Origin: Albidovulum aestuarii
GTDB taxonomy: Bacteria; Pseudomonadota; Alphaproteobacteria; Rhodobacterales; Rhodobacteraceae
Assembly: GCF_029961185.1 (NCBI RefSeq)
Contig: NZ_JASBQQ010000003.1
Coordinates: forward strand, 124,001 to 188,000
Reading direction: 5' to 3'
DNA length: 64,000 nt
The position numbers and the translations under genes were made by a program. Below, piece after piece: positions 33,082-44,315 of the stretch. Position 1 is the first letter of the stretch; each line of letters opens with the position of its first letter. Below the pieces are notes generated by a model, which saw nothing but the letters and a program-made list of their open reading frames with translations, was not told the origin of the DNA and ran no database searches.

Positions 33082-33939
33082 TCAGCGGCGGGCTGAAAAG
33101 ACGTTAACGGTTGCCGGAATCCGCAGCCCGTCCGGCCCAACAAACGCCGCCAGCCGGTTCGCCACGTCGGCCGTGATGGCTTTGCGGTCTTCCTCAGTGC
33201 CGTTCTTTTCCCGCATCAGCACCGCGACGGGACCGATGGAGGTGGCAAGGTCGGCGGCGTCGTCGGCCGTGCCGGGAACGAAGAGGCGGGTCTCTGTCTC
33301 TGCCCCCTCGATGTCTGTCAGGCCGGCCTTGCCGAGAATGTCGGTCACGTAGTCGAGCTCGGCAAAGGCGAATTGTCCGGGTGTGCGCGGCGGTTCGGCT
33401 GGCAGTGACCCCAGACGCTCAGTTCCGGCGGTCTTCGCAATATGGCTCCATGGGTTCTGAGCGGCCGGGGCCCAGCTTGCGAAGACGAGCCTGCCACCGG
33501 GCCGCAGCGCGGACGCGATGTTGCGGAAGGCGGCAACCGGATCGGCGAAAAACATCGTGCCGAAGCGCGAGATCATGATATCCGCCGCGGCTGGCTCAAA
33601 GGCGTGGGTCTGGGCGTCAGCAAGCGCAAATCGGATATTGGCGCGCCCTGCCGCACGCCCACGCGAGACAGCAAGAAGCGTTTCCGATATGTCGACGCCA
33701 AGTGCCCGGCCTGCCGGACCGCATTTGTTTGCCGCTTCGAGAGTCAGCGCGCCGGTGCCACAACCGATATCGAGGATGCTCTCGCCGGGCTCGATCGCGG
33801 ACCGGGCGATCAGCAGATCGGTCACCTCGGTGAAGAGCGTGTCGAGGCGGTTCTGGTGAATCGCCCATTTCTGGCCGGGCTGTTCGGTCCAGAATGCCGC
33901 CTGCGCGGCGTTCGGTCCTTCTGTGGCGTCGGCCGCCAC
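33082..33939 (-). CDS. Class I SAM-dependent methyltransferase
   Basis: A 285-residue Rossmann-fold methyltransferase. Motif I is LDIGCGTGALTLEAANKCG, then LGVDIS at the end of strand 2 and the motif IV region ADIMISRFGTMFFADPVAAFRNI. The N-terminus (NAAQAAFWTEQPGQKWAIHQNRLD) resembles UbiE/COQ5-like and small-molecule methyltransferases. The substrate is unknown. It begins three bases after the bactofilin stop on the same strand, so the two are co-transcribed, an unusual pairing. Confidence 0.86.
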   Translation of the reverse strand: MAADATEGPNAAQAAFWTEQPGQKWAIHQNRLDTLFTEVTDLLIARSAIEPGESILDIGCGTGALTLEAANKCGPAGRALGVDISETLLAVSRGRAAGRANIRFALADAQTHAFEPAAADIMISRFGTMFFADPVAAFRNIASALRPGGRLVFASWAPAAQNPWSHIAKTAGTERLGSLPAEPPRTPGQFAFAELDYVTDILGKAGLTDIEGAETETRLFVPGTADDAADLATSIGPVAVLMREKNGTEEDRKAITADVANRLAAFVGPDGLRIPATVNVFSARR

Positions 33940-33942
33940 CCG

Positions 33943-34257
33943 TCAGTTGCCGCTGATCTGCACTTTGCCGACGAGCCGCGCGCCTTTTTCGGAAATCAGG
34001 GTCCGCGCGGTCACTTCGGCCTTCACGTCCGAACTTTTCTCAAGCGACAGTTCGGTGCACTTGATGCGGCCCGACTGGACGCCCTGGATGTTCACCGTCT
34101 CGGCCGAGATGGCCCCGTCGACGCGGCCGCTGGGATGAATGTCGACGGCGCGCGCATCGACATCGCCGGTAACTTTGCCCTTCACGTCGATCTCACCTTC
34201 CTTGGAGGTGATATTGCCTTCGATGGTCAGGTCTTCTTCGATGACTGAGCGGGTCAT
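33943..34257 (-). CDS. Bactofilin family polymer-forming protein
   Basis: A 104-residue DUF583/bactofilin. Bactofilins assemble into nucleotide-free filaments by stacking right-handed beta-helices and organise cell-wall or stalk enzymes. The repeats of about 17-18 residues are visible: EDLTIEGNITSKEGEIDVKGKVTGDVDA, then VDIHPSGRVDGAISAETVNIQGVQSGRIKC. There is little N- or C-terminal tail beyond the beta core. It is the first gene of a two-gene leftward unit with a methyltransferase and diverges from ybgC. The usual M23 peptidase neighbour is missing. Confidence 0.88.
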   Translation of the reverse strand: MTRSVIEEDLTIEGNITSKEGEIDVKGKVTGDVDARAVDIHPSGRVDGAISAETVNIQGVQSGRIKCTELSLEKSSDVKAEVTARTLISEKGARLVGKVQISGN

Positions 34258-34426
34258 GCGGGCTCTTTCCTTTGCGGCGCGGCCGGTGCCAGCGCGAAGT
34301 GGGTTTCCCCATGGCTACACGAGGGTGCGTTTCCTGCCAAGCGGATTGGTCCCGTGGCGGGCGGTACGCCGCTTGTCAGAACGGGGCGGGGACCTGTAGG
34401 GAGGGTGCCAAGCCAAGAGGTCAGAG

Positions 34427-34828
34427 ATGAGCCATTTCTTCCCGATCCGCGTCTATCATGAGGATACCGACCTTGCCGGGATCGTCTATTACGCCAACTA
34501 CCTCAAATTCATCGAACGGGCGCGAACTGAATGGGTTCGGGGCCTCGGCGTTGATCAGGGACGGTTGAGGGCCGAGGAGGGCATCGTCTTCGCCGTGCGC
34601 CGGGTGGAGGCGGATTATCTACGCCCGGCCAAGTTCGATGATGAGCTTACGGTGACAACGGTTCTGCAGGGTGCGACCGGCGCGCGGATGGTGCTGGATC
34701 AGACCGTGTTGCGAAGCGGCGAGGTGTTGTTTCAGGCCAATGTCACCCTTGTGTGCCTTACGGCCACGGGACAACCGGCGCGTATTCCGGCGGAAATTCG
34801 CCGCCTTCTCGGGGCTGCGTTGCACTAA
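34427..34828 (+). CDS. ybgC: Tol-Pal-associated acyl-CoA thioesterase YbgC
   Basis: A 133-residue hotdog-fold thioesterase. The motif YHEDTDLAGIVYYANYLKFIERARTEW contains the catalytic aspartate in the YxxTDxxGxVYxxxY signature of YbgC/4-hydroxybenzoyl-CoA thioesterases. YbgC hydrolyses acyl-CoA thioesters and is regularly the first gene of the tol-pal cluster, as here. It is 115 bases before tolQ, with a separate promoter-like sequence in the gap. Start ATG 34427 follows AAGAGGTCAGAG. Confidence 0.94.
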   Translation: MSHFFPIRVYHEDTDLAGIVYYANYLKFIERARTEWVRGLGVDQGRLRAEEGIVFAVRRVEADYLRPAKFDDELTVTTVLQGATGARMVLDQTVLRSGEVLFQANVTLVCLTATGQPARIPAEIRRLLGAALH

Positions 34829-34862
34829 GCCGTGGCGAGGAGTTGCCAGCTACGCAGATGTG

Positions 34863-34892
34863 TTGGCTTTCCCACTAAAACCCGGATAGAAT
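34863..34892 (+). promoter_or_regulatory. Candidate internal promoter upstream of tolQ
   Basis: TTGGCT (34863-34868, four of six) is spaced 18 bases from TAGAAT (34887-34892, five of six). It would let tolQRAB-pal be transcribed separately from ybgC, with a leader of about 45 bases. Confidence 0.4.
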
Positions 34893-34943
34893 CATGTGTA
34901 TGAGAGCCGCAACAAACGTGGCCCAACCGGCGAGCAGTAACAC

Positions 34944-35639
34944 ATGGAAACCGAAACCCTTGCGATGGTGCAGGAGATGGACTTCTCCTTGCTTGCGCTT
35001 TTCTGGCGCGCCTCCTTTGTCGTGCAGCTGGTGATGATCATGCTGACCGTGGCCAGTTTCTGGTCCTGGGCGATCATCATCCAGAAATTCATCTCGTACC
35101 GGCAGGCCCGACAGGAGGCTTCGATCTTCGATCGCGCCTTCTGGTCGGGTGAGCCGCTGGACGAGCTTTTCGAAAAGATCGGGTCGCAGCCTGACGGGGC
35201 GAGCGAGAAGATTTTCGCATCAGGCATGGTCGAATGGCGGCGTTCGCACCGGCAGGATGGCGAACTGATCGCGGGCGCGCAGGCCCGGATCGACCGGTCG
35301 ATGGATGTGGCGATCGTGAAAGCGACGGAAAGCTTGACGCGCGGATTGCCTTTCCTTGCGACCGTGGGCTCGACCGCCCCCTTCGTCGGTCTTTTCGGCA
35401 CGGTCTGGGGCATCAAGGTGGCGTTTGAGCAGATCGCGATCAGCCAGAACACCTCGCTCGCTGTCGTCGCGCCGGGCATTGCCGAAGCGCTCGTGGCCAC
35501 CGCTCTCGGTCTTCTCGCCGCGATCCCGGCGGTGATTTTCTACAACAAGCTTTCGACCGACAGCGACCGCATCATCTCGGGATACGAGGCCTTCGCTGAC
35601 GAGTTCGCCACCATCCTTTCGCGCCAGCTGGACGGCTGA
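34944..35639 (+). CDS. tolQ: Tol-Pal system proton channel subunit TolQ
   Basis: TolQ with TolR forms the inner-membrane proton-driven motor that energises TolA during outer-membrane constriction. The 231-residue protein has three helices: one near the N-terminus (SFVVQLVMIMLTVASFWSWAIII) and two in the C-terminal half (LPFLATVGSTAPFVGLFGTVWGI and APGIAEALVATALGLLAAIPAVIFYN). These include the conserved GSTAPFVGLFGTVWGI and EAL-TALGL channel residues. ATG 34944 is used. tolR starts four bases after its stop. Confidence 0.96.
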   Translation: METETLAMVQEMDFSLLALFWRASFVVQLVMIMLTVASFWSWAIIIQKFISYRQARQEASIFDRAFWSGEPLDELFEKIGSQPDGASEKIFASGMVEWRRSHRQDGELIAGAQARIDRSMDVAIVKATESLTRGLPFLATVGSTAPFVGLFGTVWGIKVAFEQIAISQNTSLAVVAPGIAEALVATALGLLAAIPAVIFYNKLSTDSDRIISGYEAFADEFATILSRQLDG

Positions 35640-35643
35640 TCCG

Positions 35644-36126
35644 ATGGGCGCAGGGGTAATGAAATCGGGCGGCGGGGGCGGACGGCACCGCCGTCGCGGC
35701 GGGCGCGGCAAGGCCGGTGTGATGAGCGAGATCAACGTCACGCCCTTCGTGGACGTGATGCTGGTCCTCTTGATCATCTTCATGGTGGCGGCGCCGCTAC
35801 TGACCGTCGGTGTGCCGCTGGAACTGCCGAAGACCGCCGCGCAAGCGGTGGCGACCGAGCAGGAAGAGCCGCTGACCATCTCGGTGCAGGAGGATGGCAC
35901 GATTTCCATCCAGAACACGCCAACGCCCGAGGGTGAATTGATCGCCAAGCTGCGCGCGATTGCGGCCGAGCGGACCGACGACAAGCTCTTTCTGCGGGCG
36001 GATGGCAAGATCCCCTATGAGCGGGTCGTGCAGGTCATGGGGGCGCTCAATTCGGGCGGTTTTTCCAACATCGTTCTTGTCACCGACGCCGGTGGCCCGA
36101 GCTTTGACGGGCAGGCGGGGAACTAG
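35644..36126 (+). CDS. tolR: Tol-Pal system protein TolR
   Basis: A 160-residue ExbD/TolR protein with one N-terminal helix (INVTPFVDVMLVLLIIFMVAAPLL), which carries the proton-binding aspartate in PFVDVMLVLL. The periplasmic domain follows. A glycine/arginine-rich cytosolic lead (KSGGGGGRHRRRGGRGK) precedes the helix. TolR partners TolQ. It is four bases after tolQ and five before tolA. Confidence 0.96.
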   Translation: MGAGVMKSGGGGGRHRRRGGRGKAGVMSEINVTPFVDVMLVLLIIFMVAAPLLTVGVPLELPKTAAQAVATEQEEPLTISVQEDGTISIQNTPTPEGELIAKLRAIAAERTDDKLFLRADGKIPYERVVQVMGALNSGGFSNIVLVTDAGGPSFDGQAGN

Positions 36127-36131
36127 GGCAT

Positions 36132-37307
36132 ATGCCCATGGAGAGGTCCGAACGCACAGGTTTGATCGCTTCGGGGGCCGCGCATCTTGGCGCGATCCTC
36201 TGGCTCATTCTGGGCGGGATCTTCTTTTCGCATGACTTGCCGCCGCCGGTGGAAACTGCCGAAGTCACCCTGATGTCCGAGGCGGAGTTTGCGGCCCTCA
36301 GCGCGGCGGCGCCCACCGCGCCGACTGAGACCGAGCCTGCACCTTCCCTGCCAGAACCCGCGCCCGTCGAGGAAACGCCCCCCGCGCCCGAGCCGGAACC
36401 CGAGCCAGAGATCGTGCCGGAAGTGACCGAACCGACCCCGCCGGAACCGGTGGTGGAGGAAATGCCACCCACGCCGCCGACCCCGCCGACCGAAGTGCCG
36501 CTGGACACGCAACTGCCCGAGCCGCAGCCCGACCCCAAGGCCGCGCCGCGCGTTGCGCCGGACCCGACAGATGCGCCGGATGAACCTGCCGATGTCGCAC
36601 CCGAGGCCGTCTCCGAGACGACGCCGGAGCCCACTGAGGAACCTTTGCCCGAGGAGCCTGCGGAAGCCGCCGCGCCGCCCGATAGCGGTCAGGTGCTGGA
36701 AACCGAGGCGAACAAGGAACAGACCGAACTGGCCTCTGCCGCGCCGCTGACTTCGCCGCGCCCGAAGCCGCGCCCTGAGAAGAAACCCGATCCGGAACCC
36801 GCGCCCGAACCGGAACCGGTCGCAGAACCCGCGCCGGAGCCCGAGCCCGAACCAGAGCCCGCACCTGAGCCGGAACCCGAAGCCGCGCCTGCGGAGGATG
36901 CCGTCGCCGATGCGCTGGCCGAGGCGCTGGCGGGTGCGGCATCGGAAGAGCCGTCGCCCGGAACCGGCACAGCGCCCTCCGGCCCGCCGCTGACCGGTGG
37001 CGAGAAGGACGGCTTCCTGCGGCAGATTTCGCAATGCTGGAACCTCGGTGCTTTGTCGACTGATGCAATGGCGACCAAGGTGACGCTGGCCTTCTCGATG
37101 ACGCCCGAAGGCCTGCCCGTCGATGGCAGTATCCGGCTTGCAGGGTTCGAAGGCGGCAGCGAGGCCGCGGCGCAGCAGGCCTATGAGGCCGCCCGCCGCG
37201 CCCTGATCCGCTGCAAGGGGCAGGGCTATGACTTGCCGCCCGAGAAATATGAACAGTGGCGCGAGATCGAATTGGTCTTCAACCCGGAAAACATGAGGCT
37301 GAGATGA
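36132..37307 (+). CDS. tolA: Tol-Pal system protein TolA
   Basis: TolA links the TolQR motor to the periplasm. The 391-residue protein has an N-terminal helix (about 13-33), a long Pro/Glu-rich domain II (about 55-265) in place of the Ala/Lys helix of E. coli TolA, and a C-terminal TonB-like domain III (about 290-391; [19 protein letters not shown] ... [13 protein letters not shown]). The domain III cysteines (QCW, RCKGQ) match TolA homologues in this group. The extended PE-rich spacer should span the periplasm. An in-frame second ATG at 36138 is also possible. Confidence 0.92.
   Translation: MPMERSERTGLIASGAAHLGAILWLILGGIFFSHDLPPPVETAEVTLMSEAEFAALSAAAPTAPTETEPAPSLPEPAPVEETPPAPEPEPEPEIVPEVTEPTPPEPVVEEMPPTPPTPPTEVPLDTQLPEPQPDPKAAPRVAPDPTDAPDEPADVAPEAVSETTPEPTEEPLPEEPAEAAAPPDSGQVLETEANKEQTELASAAPLTSPRPKPRPEKKPDPEPAPEPEPVAEPAPEPEPEPEPAPEPEPEAAPAEDAVADALAEALAGAASEEPSPGTGTAPSGPPLTGGEKDGFLRQISQCWNLGALSTDAMATKVTLAFSMTPEGLPVDGSIRLAGFEGGSEAAAQQAYEAARRALIRCKGQGYDLPPEKYEQWREIELVFNPENMRLR
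36318..36900 (+). repeat. tolA: Low-complexity Pro/Glu-coding repeat in tolA
   Basis: This stretch codes for the PE/PEP-rich spacer. It is densest at about 36780-36890, where (PE)n and PAPEPEPE units follow one another. It is an internal repeat prone to length change between strains. Confidence 0.8.
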
Positions 37308-37429
37308 CCTTTCCCGCCCGATCTGAGCAGCAAAACGCCGATCCCTGTAACAATCCCGAAGGGGCTGGTTGTTCCCCAGTCCCGCGTAACGCAGCCTCCC
37401 CCCGACACATAGCGAAAGGGTATGCCCCG

Positions 37430-38746
37430 ATGCTCCGGACTTTCATCGCCGCCGCCTTCTGCGGCCTCGCCCTCCCCTTTGCCGCCGCAAGCGAGCCCCT
37501 GCATCTGGAGCTTGGCGTCGGCGTGATCGAACCCTTGCCTTTCGCCGCCCCGACCTTCGTCGCCGAAAATCCCGGCGCGGCGGAGATTGCGCAGGCGATC
37601 ACGCAGGTGGTGGCCGCCGATCTTGCCGGGACCGGTCTATTCCGGGAAATCCCGTCCTCGGCCTTCATCAGCGGGGTCACGAGCTTTGACGCGCCGGTCG
37701 CCTACGCCGACTGGAAGGCGATCAATGCGCAGGCGCTGGTGACGGGCGCGGTGGCCGCGACCTCGGACGGGCGGATCAATGTGAAGTTCCGGCTTTTCGA
37801 TGTCTTCTCGGACGCGCCGCTTGGCGACGGGTTGCAATTCGGCGGCGGGCAGGGCGACTGGCGGCGCATCGCGCATAAGGTGTCCGACCAGATCTATGCC
37901 CGCATCACCGGTGAAAGCGCCTATTTCGACAGCCGAGTGGTCTTCGTGTCGGAAAGCGGGCCGAAGGATCAGCGACTGAAGCGGCTGGCGATCATGGATT
38001 ACGACGGGGCCAATGTTCAGTATCTGACGGACAGCTCGACCATCGTGCTGGCCCCGCGCTTCTCGCCCGCAGGCGACCGCATCCTCTATACCTCGTTCGA
38101 GACCGGCTTCCCGCGCATCAAGCTGATGGATATCGCGACAGTGTCGGCGCGGGCCTTGGCGGAACTCAGCGGCAACATGACCTTCGCGCCGCGTTTCTCG
38201 CCCGATGGCGGCACGGTCGTCTTCTCGCTGGAAAGCGGCGGCAATACCGATCTTTATTCGATGCAGCTTTCCTCGGGCCAGATGACCCAACTGACGAACG
38301 CGCCCTCGATCGAGACGGCACCGTCCTTCTCTCCAGACGGCAGCAAGATCGTCTTTGAAAGCGACCGGTCGGGGAACCAGCAGCTTTACATCATGTCGGC
38401 GTCGGGTGGCGAACCCACGCGGATCAGCTTTGGCGAGGGGCGTTACGGTACGCCGGTCTGGAGCCCGCGTGGCGACATGGTCGCCTTCACAAAGCAGAAT
38501 GCAGGTCGCTTCCACATCGGCGTGATGCGCACCGATGGCAGCGAGGAACGGCTTCTGACCGCCTCGTTCCTCGATGAGGGGCCGACCTGGGCGCCGAATG
38601 GCCGCGTGATCATGTTCACCCGGGAAACGCCCGGTGCAGGCGGCGGGGCGCAGCTTTTCTCGGTCGATATCACCGGGCGGAACCTGCGCGCGGTGACGAT
38701 GGAAGGGGCCGCGTCGGACCCTGCATGGTCGCCGCTTCTTCCCTGA
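37430..38746 (+). CDS. tolB: Tol-Pal system beta-propeller protein TolB
   Basis: TolB is the periplasmic protein that binds Pal. The 438-residue precursor has a signal peptide ([21 protein letters not shown]), an N-terminal domain of about 130 residues and a six-bladed propeller. The WD40-like PD40 motifs repeat as [52 protein letters not shown] and [16 protein letters not shown] 37430 gives the signal peptide directly; the in-frame extension to 37256 overlaps tolA and is rejected. Confidence 0.96.
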   Translation: MLRTFIAAAFCGLALPFAAASEPLHLELGVGVIEPLPFAAPTFVAENPGAAEIAQAITQVVAADLAGTGLFREIPSSAFISGVTSFDAPVAYADWKAINAQALVTGAVAATSDGRINVKFRLFDVFSDAPLGDGLQFGGGQGDWRRIAHKVSDQIYARITGESAYFDSRVVFVSESGPKDQRLKRLAIMDYDGANVQYLTDSSTIVLAPRFSPAGDRILYTSFETGFPRIKLMDIATVSARALAELSGNMTFAPRFSPDGGTVVFSLESGGNTDLYSMQLSSGQMTQLTNAPSIETAPSFSPDGSKIVFESDRSGNQQLYIMSASGGEPTRISFGEGRYGTPVWSPRGDMVAFTKQNAGRFHIGVMRTDGSEERLLTASFLDEGPTWAPNGRVIMFTRETPGAGGGAQLFSVDITGRNLRAVTMEGAASDPAWSPLLP

Positions 38747-38822
38747 ACGGCGTGGATTCCCAAGCGCCAGACTGAATGATAAGGTAACGGCCATCGAGCC
38801 AAGAACAAAGGCGGTAAAACCG

Positions 38823-39350
38823 ATGATGAAAGTCTCTTCAATCCTTCTGGTCGTGGGCGCGTTGGCGCTGTCGGCCTGTAACAACCCTGACCGCTACGGT
38901 GCAGGCGGCGCCGGTGGCGCCGGCGGTATTGGTGGTGCCGGTGGCATCTCCTCCGGTGCGCTGGGCGACCCGAACGACCCGAATTCGCTGGCCTATTTTC
39001 AGCAAACGATCGGCGACAAGGTACTCTTCGCCGTCGACCAGTCGACCCTGACGCCCGAGGCGCAGTCGGTGCTGGCGCAGCAGGCGGCCTGGCTGAACAA
39101 TCATCCCGGCAATACCGCCATCATCGAAGGCCATGCCGACGAACAGGGCACGCGGGAATACAACCTTGCGCTGGGCGCGCGCCGGGCTTCGGCCGTGCAG
39201 CAATACCTGATCGCGCAAGGCGTCGCGCCGAACCGGTTGCAGACGGTGTCTTACGGCAAGGAACGCCCGCTGGCGGTCTGTTCGGATGAGGCCTGCTATG
39301 CGCAGAACCGCCGCGCCGTCACGGTGATCGGCGCAGGCGCGGGCGTCTGA
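38823..39350 (+). CDS. pal: Peptidoglycan-associated lipoprotein Pal
   Basis: A 175-residue outer-membrane lipoprotein. Signal peptide with lipobox LSAC (Cys19), a Gly-rich linker (YGAGGAGGAGGIGGAGGI) and an OmpA-like domain with the peptidoglycan-binding signature EGHADEQGTREYNLALGARR. It anchors the outer membrane to peptidoglycan and is the partner of TolB. ATG 38823 or 38826 are equivalent. cpoB follows six bases later. Confidence 0.97.
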   Translation: MMKVSSILLVVGALALSACNNPDRYGAGGAGGAGGIGGAGGISSGALGDPNDPNSLAYFQQTIGDKVLFAVDQSTLTPEAQSVLAQQAAWLNNHPGNTAIIEGHADEQGTREYNLALGARRASAVQQYLIAQGVAPNRLQTVSYGKERPLAVCSDEACYAQNRRAVTVIGAGAGV

Positions 39351-39355
39351 GGGGC

Positions 39356-40198
39356 ATGATGATCCGGTTTCCCTCCCTTCTTCTGGCGGTGGCGCTTCTC
39401 GGCGCCCCCGCTTTCGCGCAGGACCGTACCGAGACCATCGCCGATATGCGCGCCGAGCTTTCGGCCCTTGCCGGGCAGTTGCAGGCGCTTCGTTCGGAAC
39501 TGGTTGCGGGCGGCGCCTCGGCGATGCAGGCGGCGGGAGGGGCATCGGCGCTTGACCGGATGAACGCGATGGAGGCGGAACTGTCGCGCCTCACTTCGCA
39601 GACCGAGGCCCTGCAGAACCAGATCAACCGGGTGGTTTCGGATGGCACCAACCGGATCGGCGATCTGGAATTCCGTATTTGTGAGTTGGAAGAGGGCTGT
39701 GATCCGGCCAACTTGCCGATCACCCAGAGCCTTGGCGGTGGAACGGGCGCGGGGGCGGCCTTGCCCGCCGTCACGACTCTGCCTGCCACCACTACCGGCG
39801 CTGCGCCGGAGCTTGCGATGAGCGAACAGGCCGATTTCGATGCCGCCAAGGCGGCGCTCGATTCCGGTGACTATCAGGGCGCGGCAGACAAGTTCTCGGC
39901 CTTCACCACGAACTATCCGGGTGGGCCACTCACTGGCGAGGCGCAGTTCCTGCGCGGTGAGGCCCTGTTGCAGTTGGGCGATACGTCGAACGCGGCGCGG
40001 GCTTACCTCAATGCCTTTTCCGGCGCACCGGACGGGCCGCGCGCGCCTGCGTCGCTTCTGAAACTTGGTGCCGCCCTTGGAGTACTGGGCCAGACACAGG
40101 AAGCCTGCGTGACATTGGGCGAGGTCGGTGTGCGGTTCCCGACCGCGCCGGAAGCGGTTGAGGCCTCGACCGCCATGCAGGCGCTCGCCTGCCAGTGA
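39356..40198 (+). CDS. cpoB: Cell division coordinator CpoB/YbgF
   Basis: A 280-residue periplasmic protein. Signal peptide ending GAPAFAQD, an N-terminal coiled coil (about 20-105; LSALAGQLQALRSELV ... EAELSRLTSQTEALQNQINRV) and C-terminal TPR repeats (about 155-280; FDAAKAALDSGDYQGAADKFSAFTTNYPGG, FLRGEALLQLGD). CpoB coordinates PBP1B and Tol during division. Its stop overlaps the tilS GTG start (GTGA). Confidence 0.95.
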   Translation: MMIRFPSLLLAVALLGAPAFAQDRTETIADMRAELSALAGQLQALRSELVAGGASAMQAAGGASALDRMNAMEAELSRLTSQTEALQNQINRVVSDGTNRIGDLEFRICELEEGCDPANLPITQSLGGGTGAGAALPAVTTLPATTTGAAPELAMSEQADFDAAKAALDSGDYQGAADKFSAFTTNYPGGPLTGEAQFLRGEALLQLGDTSNAARAYLNAFSGAPDGPRAPASLLKLGAALGVLGQTQEACVTLGEVGVRFPTAPEAVEASTAMQALACQ

Positions 40199-41433
40199 CG
40201 CCCGAGGCGCAGTCCGCCGCCTTCCGAGAGGCTTTTACGCCGAGCCTGCCCGACAGGCTCGGCGTTGCCGTTTCCGGTGGCGGCGATTCCATGGCGCTTC
40301 TCTGCCTTGCCGCCGACTGGGCTGCCGAAGGTGGTCCGCCGGTGGTGGCTGTCACCGTCGATCACCGGCTGAGGCCCGAGGCGGCGGAGGAGGCGCGGAT
40401 GGTCGCGCGATTCTGCAAAACGCTTGGTGTGCCGCACCAGACATTGGTTTGGAACCATGCCGGGATCGAGGGAAACCTGCAGGATGCGGCACGGCGGGCG
40501 CGGTACCGGCTGATCACCGGCTGGGCCCGCGAAATTGGTATTACCCATGTTGCAACGGGCCATACGGCGGACGATCAGGCGGAATGCGTGCTGATGGGGC
40601 TGGCGCGGGCGGCAGGGATCGACGGGCTTTCAGGAATGCGGCCCCATTGGAGCGACGCGGGTATCGTCTGGATTCGCCCGCTGCTTGGAGTGACGCGCAA
40701 ATCGCTTCGCGACCTTCTGACCGCTCGTGGGGTGAATTGGGTCGAGGACCCGACGAACGAGGATGATCGCTACACACGGGTTAAGGCGCGCAAGGTGCTT
40801 GGGTCGCTCACCCCGCTCGGGGTAACCGTCTCGGACCTTGCTACCGTTGCGGAAAATCTGGCCGAGGCGAGACAGGTGGTGGCGGAGGCGACAGCGGCAG
40901 CGGCCGGTCGGATTGCCTGCGAAGCTGGCGGCGAGGTTGTTTTCGATCGTGAGAATTTCCTTCGCCTTGCGCCGGAGGTGGCAAGACGGTTGCTGATCAC
41001 GGCGCTGCAATGGCTTTCCGGTGCCGACTACGCGCCCCGCGGCGACGCCGTTCAGCGGCTGAAGGCTGCGGTCCGGGAACGGCGGGACGCCACGCTTTGC
41101 GGTTGTAAGCTGGCGGTGCGGGGCAATGACGTCCGCCTGACCCGTGAACCCAAGGCCGTGAACGGGCTGGAAAGCCCGACCGATGCGATCTGGGACAATC
41201 GCTGGCGGCTGACAGGGCCGCATGAGACCGGATTGACCGTCCGGGCGCTGGGGGCGGAGGGACTCAGGCAATGCCCGGACTGGCGCGAGACAGGATTTTC
41301 GCGGGCGGCGCTTATCGTTTCACCCGCCATTTGGCGCGACGAAACCCTGATTTCGGCCCCATTGGCCGGATTTTCGAACGGCTGGGTGGCGGAAATCGTC
41401 GCAGGCTTTCACTCATTCCTGATATCGCATTGA
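40195..41433 (+). CDS. tilS: tRNA(Ile)-lysidine synthetase TilS
   Basis: TilS converts cytidine 34 of tRNA-Ile(CAU) to lysidine, using lysine and ATP. The 412-residue protein has the PP-loop SGGGDS (27-32), here with three glycines against the usual SGGxDS pattern, and the substrate motif ATGHTADDQAECVLMGLARAAGIDGLSGM. It starts with GTG at 40195, overlapping the cpoB stop by four bases. tilS-ftsH is a common gene order. Confidence 0.95.
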   Translation: MTPEAQSAAFREAFTPSLPDRLGVAVSGGGDSMALLCLAADWAAEGGPPVVAVTVDHRLRPEAAEEARMVARFCKTLGVPHQTLVWNHAGIEGNLQDAARRARYRLITGWAREIGITHVATGHTADDQAECVLMGLARAAGIDGLSGMRPHWSDAGIVWIRPLLGVTRKSLRDLLTARGVNWVEDPTNEDDRYTRVKARKVLGSLTPLGVTVSDLATVAENLAEARQVVAEATAAAAGRIACEAGGEVVFDRENFLRLAPEVARRLLITALQWLSGADYAPRGDAVQRLKAAVRERRDATLCGCKLAVRGNDVRLTREPKAVNGLESPTDAIWDNRWRLTGPHETGLTVRALGAEGLRQCPDWRETGFSRAALIVSPAIWRDETLISAPLAGFSNGWVAEIVAGFHSFLISH

Positions 41434-41512
41434 ACCCGGCCCCTTTATCTCTATTTTAGAGGGGAACCCGCACGGTGCGCCGTAGCGGCAGAAATACGTG
41501 TGGAGGATTCCC

Positions 41513-43432
<1,920 letters not shown>

Positions 43433-43454
43433 ACAACGCGCGAAAGGGGCTGCG

Positions 43455-44234
43455 ATGGCAAGGGTGAGCGACTGGAACCCCGACGCCTATGCACGGTTTG
43501 GTGACCTTCGCCTGCGCCCCGCGCTCGATCTTCTGGCGCAGGTCGGTGACCTTCCGGTTGGAGATGTCGTCGACCTCGGCTGCGGCAACGGCGCTGCCGG
43601 GCCAACGCTGGCGGAACGGTTCACGGGACGACGGCTTTTTGGCATCGACATGTCCCCCGCCATGCTGGCGGCTGCCGAAAAATGCGGTTGCTACCAAAAA
43701 TTGAGCGAGGCTGATGCCGCCCAGTGGCAACCGGACAGCGCCACCGCGCTCATATTTTCCAATGCCGCTATGCACTGGCTACCCGATCATGCCACCCTGT
43801 TTCCACGTCTTGCATCGGTGCTGATCCCGGGTGGGATGCTCGCGGTGCAGATGCCCCGGCAATATGGTGCGCCGTCGCACCGTTTCCTGCGCGATTTCGC
43901 GGCCGAGATGTTTCCCGACCGGTTTGACCTGAAAGGCTGGGTGGCGCCGGTTTCCCCGCCCGTGGAGTATCACCGTCTTCTATCGCCGCTTGGCCGCGTC
44001 ACCGTCTGGGAGACCGACTATGTCCAGCGGCTGGAACCGGCAGATGGTGCCCATCCGGTTCGCCGTTTCACGCAGTCCACCGCGATGCGCCCCTATCTGG
44101 AGCACCTGGACGACGAAGAAACCGCTGCCTTCATCAAACGCTACGATCACGCTCTGGGGTCGGCGTATCCGGTTGAGGCTGACGGCTCCGTCCTTTTCCC
44201 GTTCCGGCGGGTGTTTTTCGTTCTGACAGTCTGA
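43455..44234 (+). CDS. tam: Trans-aconitate 2-methyltransferase
   Basis: Tam methylates trans-aconitate, a spontaneous inhibitor product from the citrate cycle. The 259-residue protein starts with the family signature SDWNPDAYARFGDLRLRPALDLL and has SAM motif I VVDLGCGNGAAGP. The ILSFSNAAMHWLPDH-like segment (LIFSNAAMHWLPDH) is also typical. It lies 22 bases after ftsH on the same strand with its own AAAGGGGCTGCG ribosome binding site. Confidence 0.92.
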   Translation: MARVSDWNPDAYARFGDLRLRPALDLLAQVGDLPVGDVVDLGCGNGAAGPTLAERFTGRRLFGIDMSPAMLAAAEKCGCYQKLSEADAAQWQPDSATALIFSNAAMHWLPDHATLFPRLASVLIPGGMLAVQMPRQYGAPSHRFLRDFAAEMFPDRFDLKGWVAPVSPPVEYHRLLSPLGRVTVWETDYVQRLEPADGAHPVRRFTQSTAMRPYLEHLDDEETAAFIKRYDHALGSAYPVEADGSVLFPFRRVFFVLTV

Positions 44235-44258
44235 AACGGGCAGCGCCGTCCGGGCATG

Positions 44259-44287
44259 TTGTTGTAACTGTCTACGGTCGATAGACT
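44259..44287 (+). promoter_or_regulatory. Candidate promoter upstream of the MOSC gene, with overlapping dyad
   Basis: TTGTTG (44259-44264), a 17-base spacer and TAGACT (44282-44287). A dyad GTCTA...TAGAC lies inside the spacer and -10, where a repressor could bind. Both hexamers are imperfect. Confidence 0.3.
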
Positions 44288-44315
44288 GCGCAGAACGTAT
44301 GTCAAAGGACCCACC

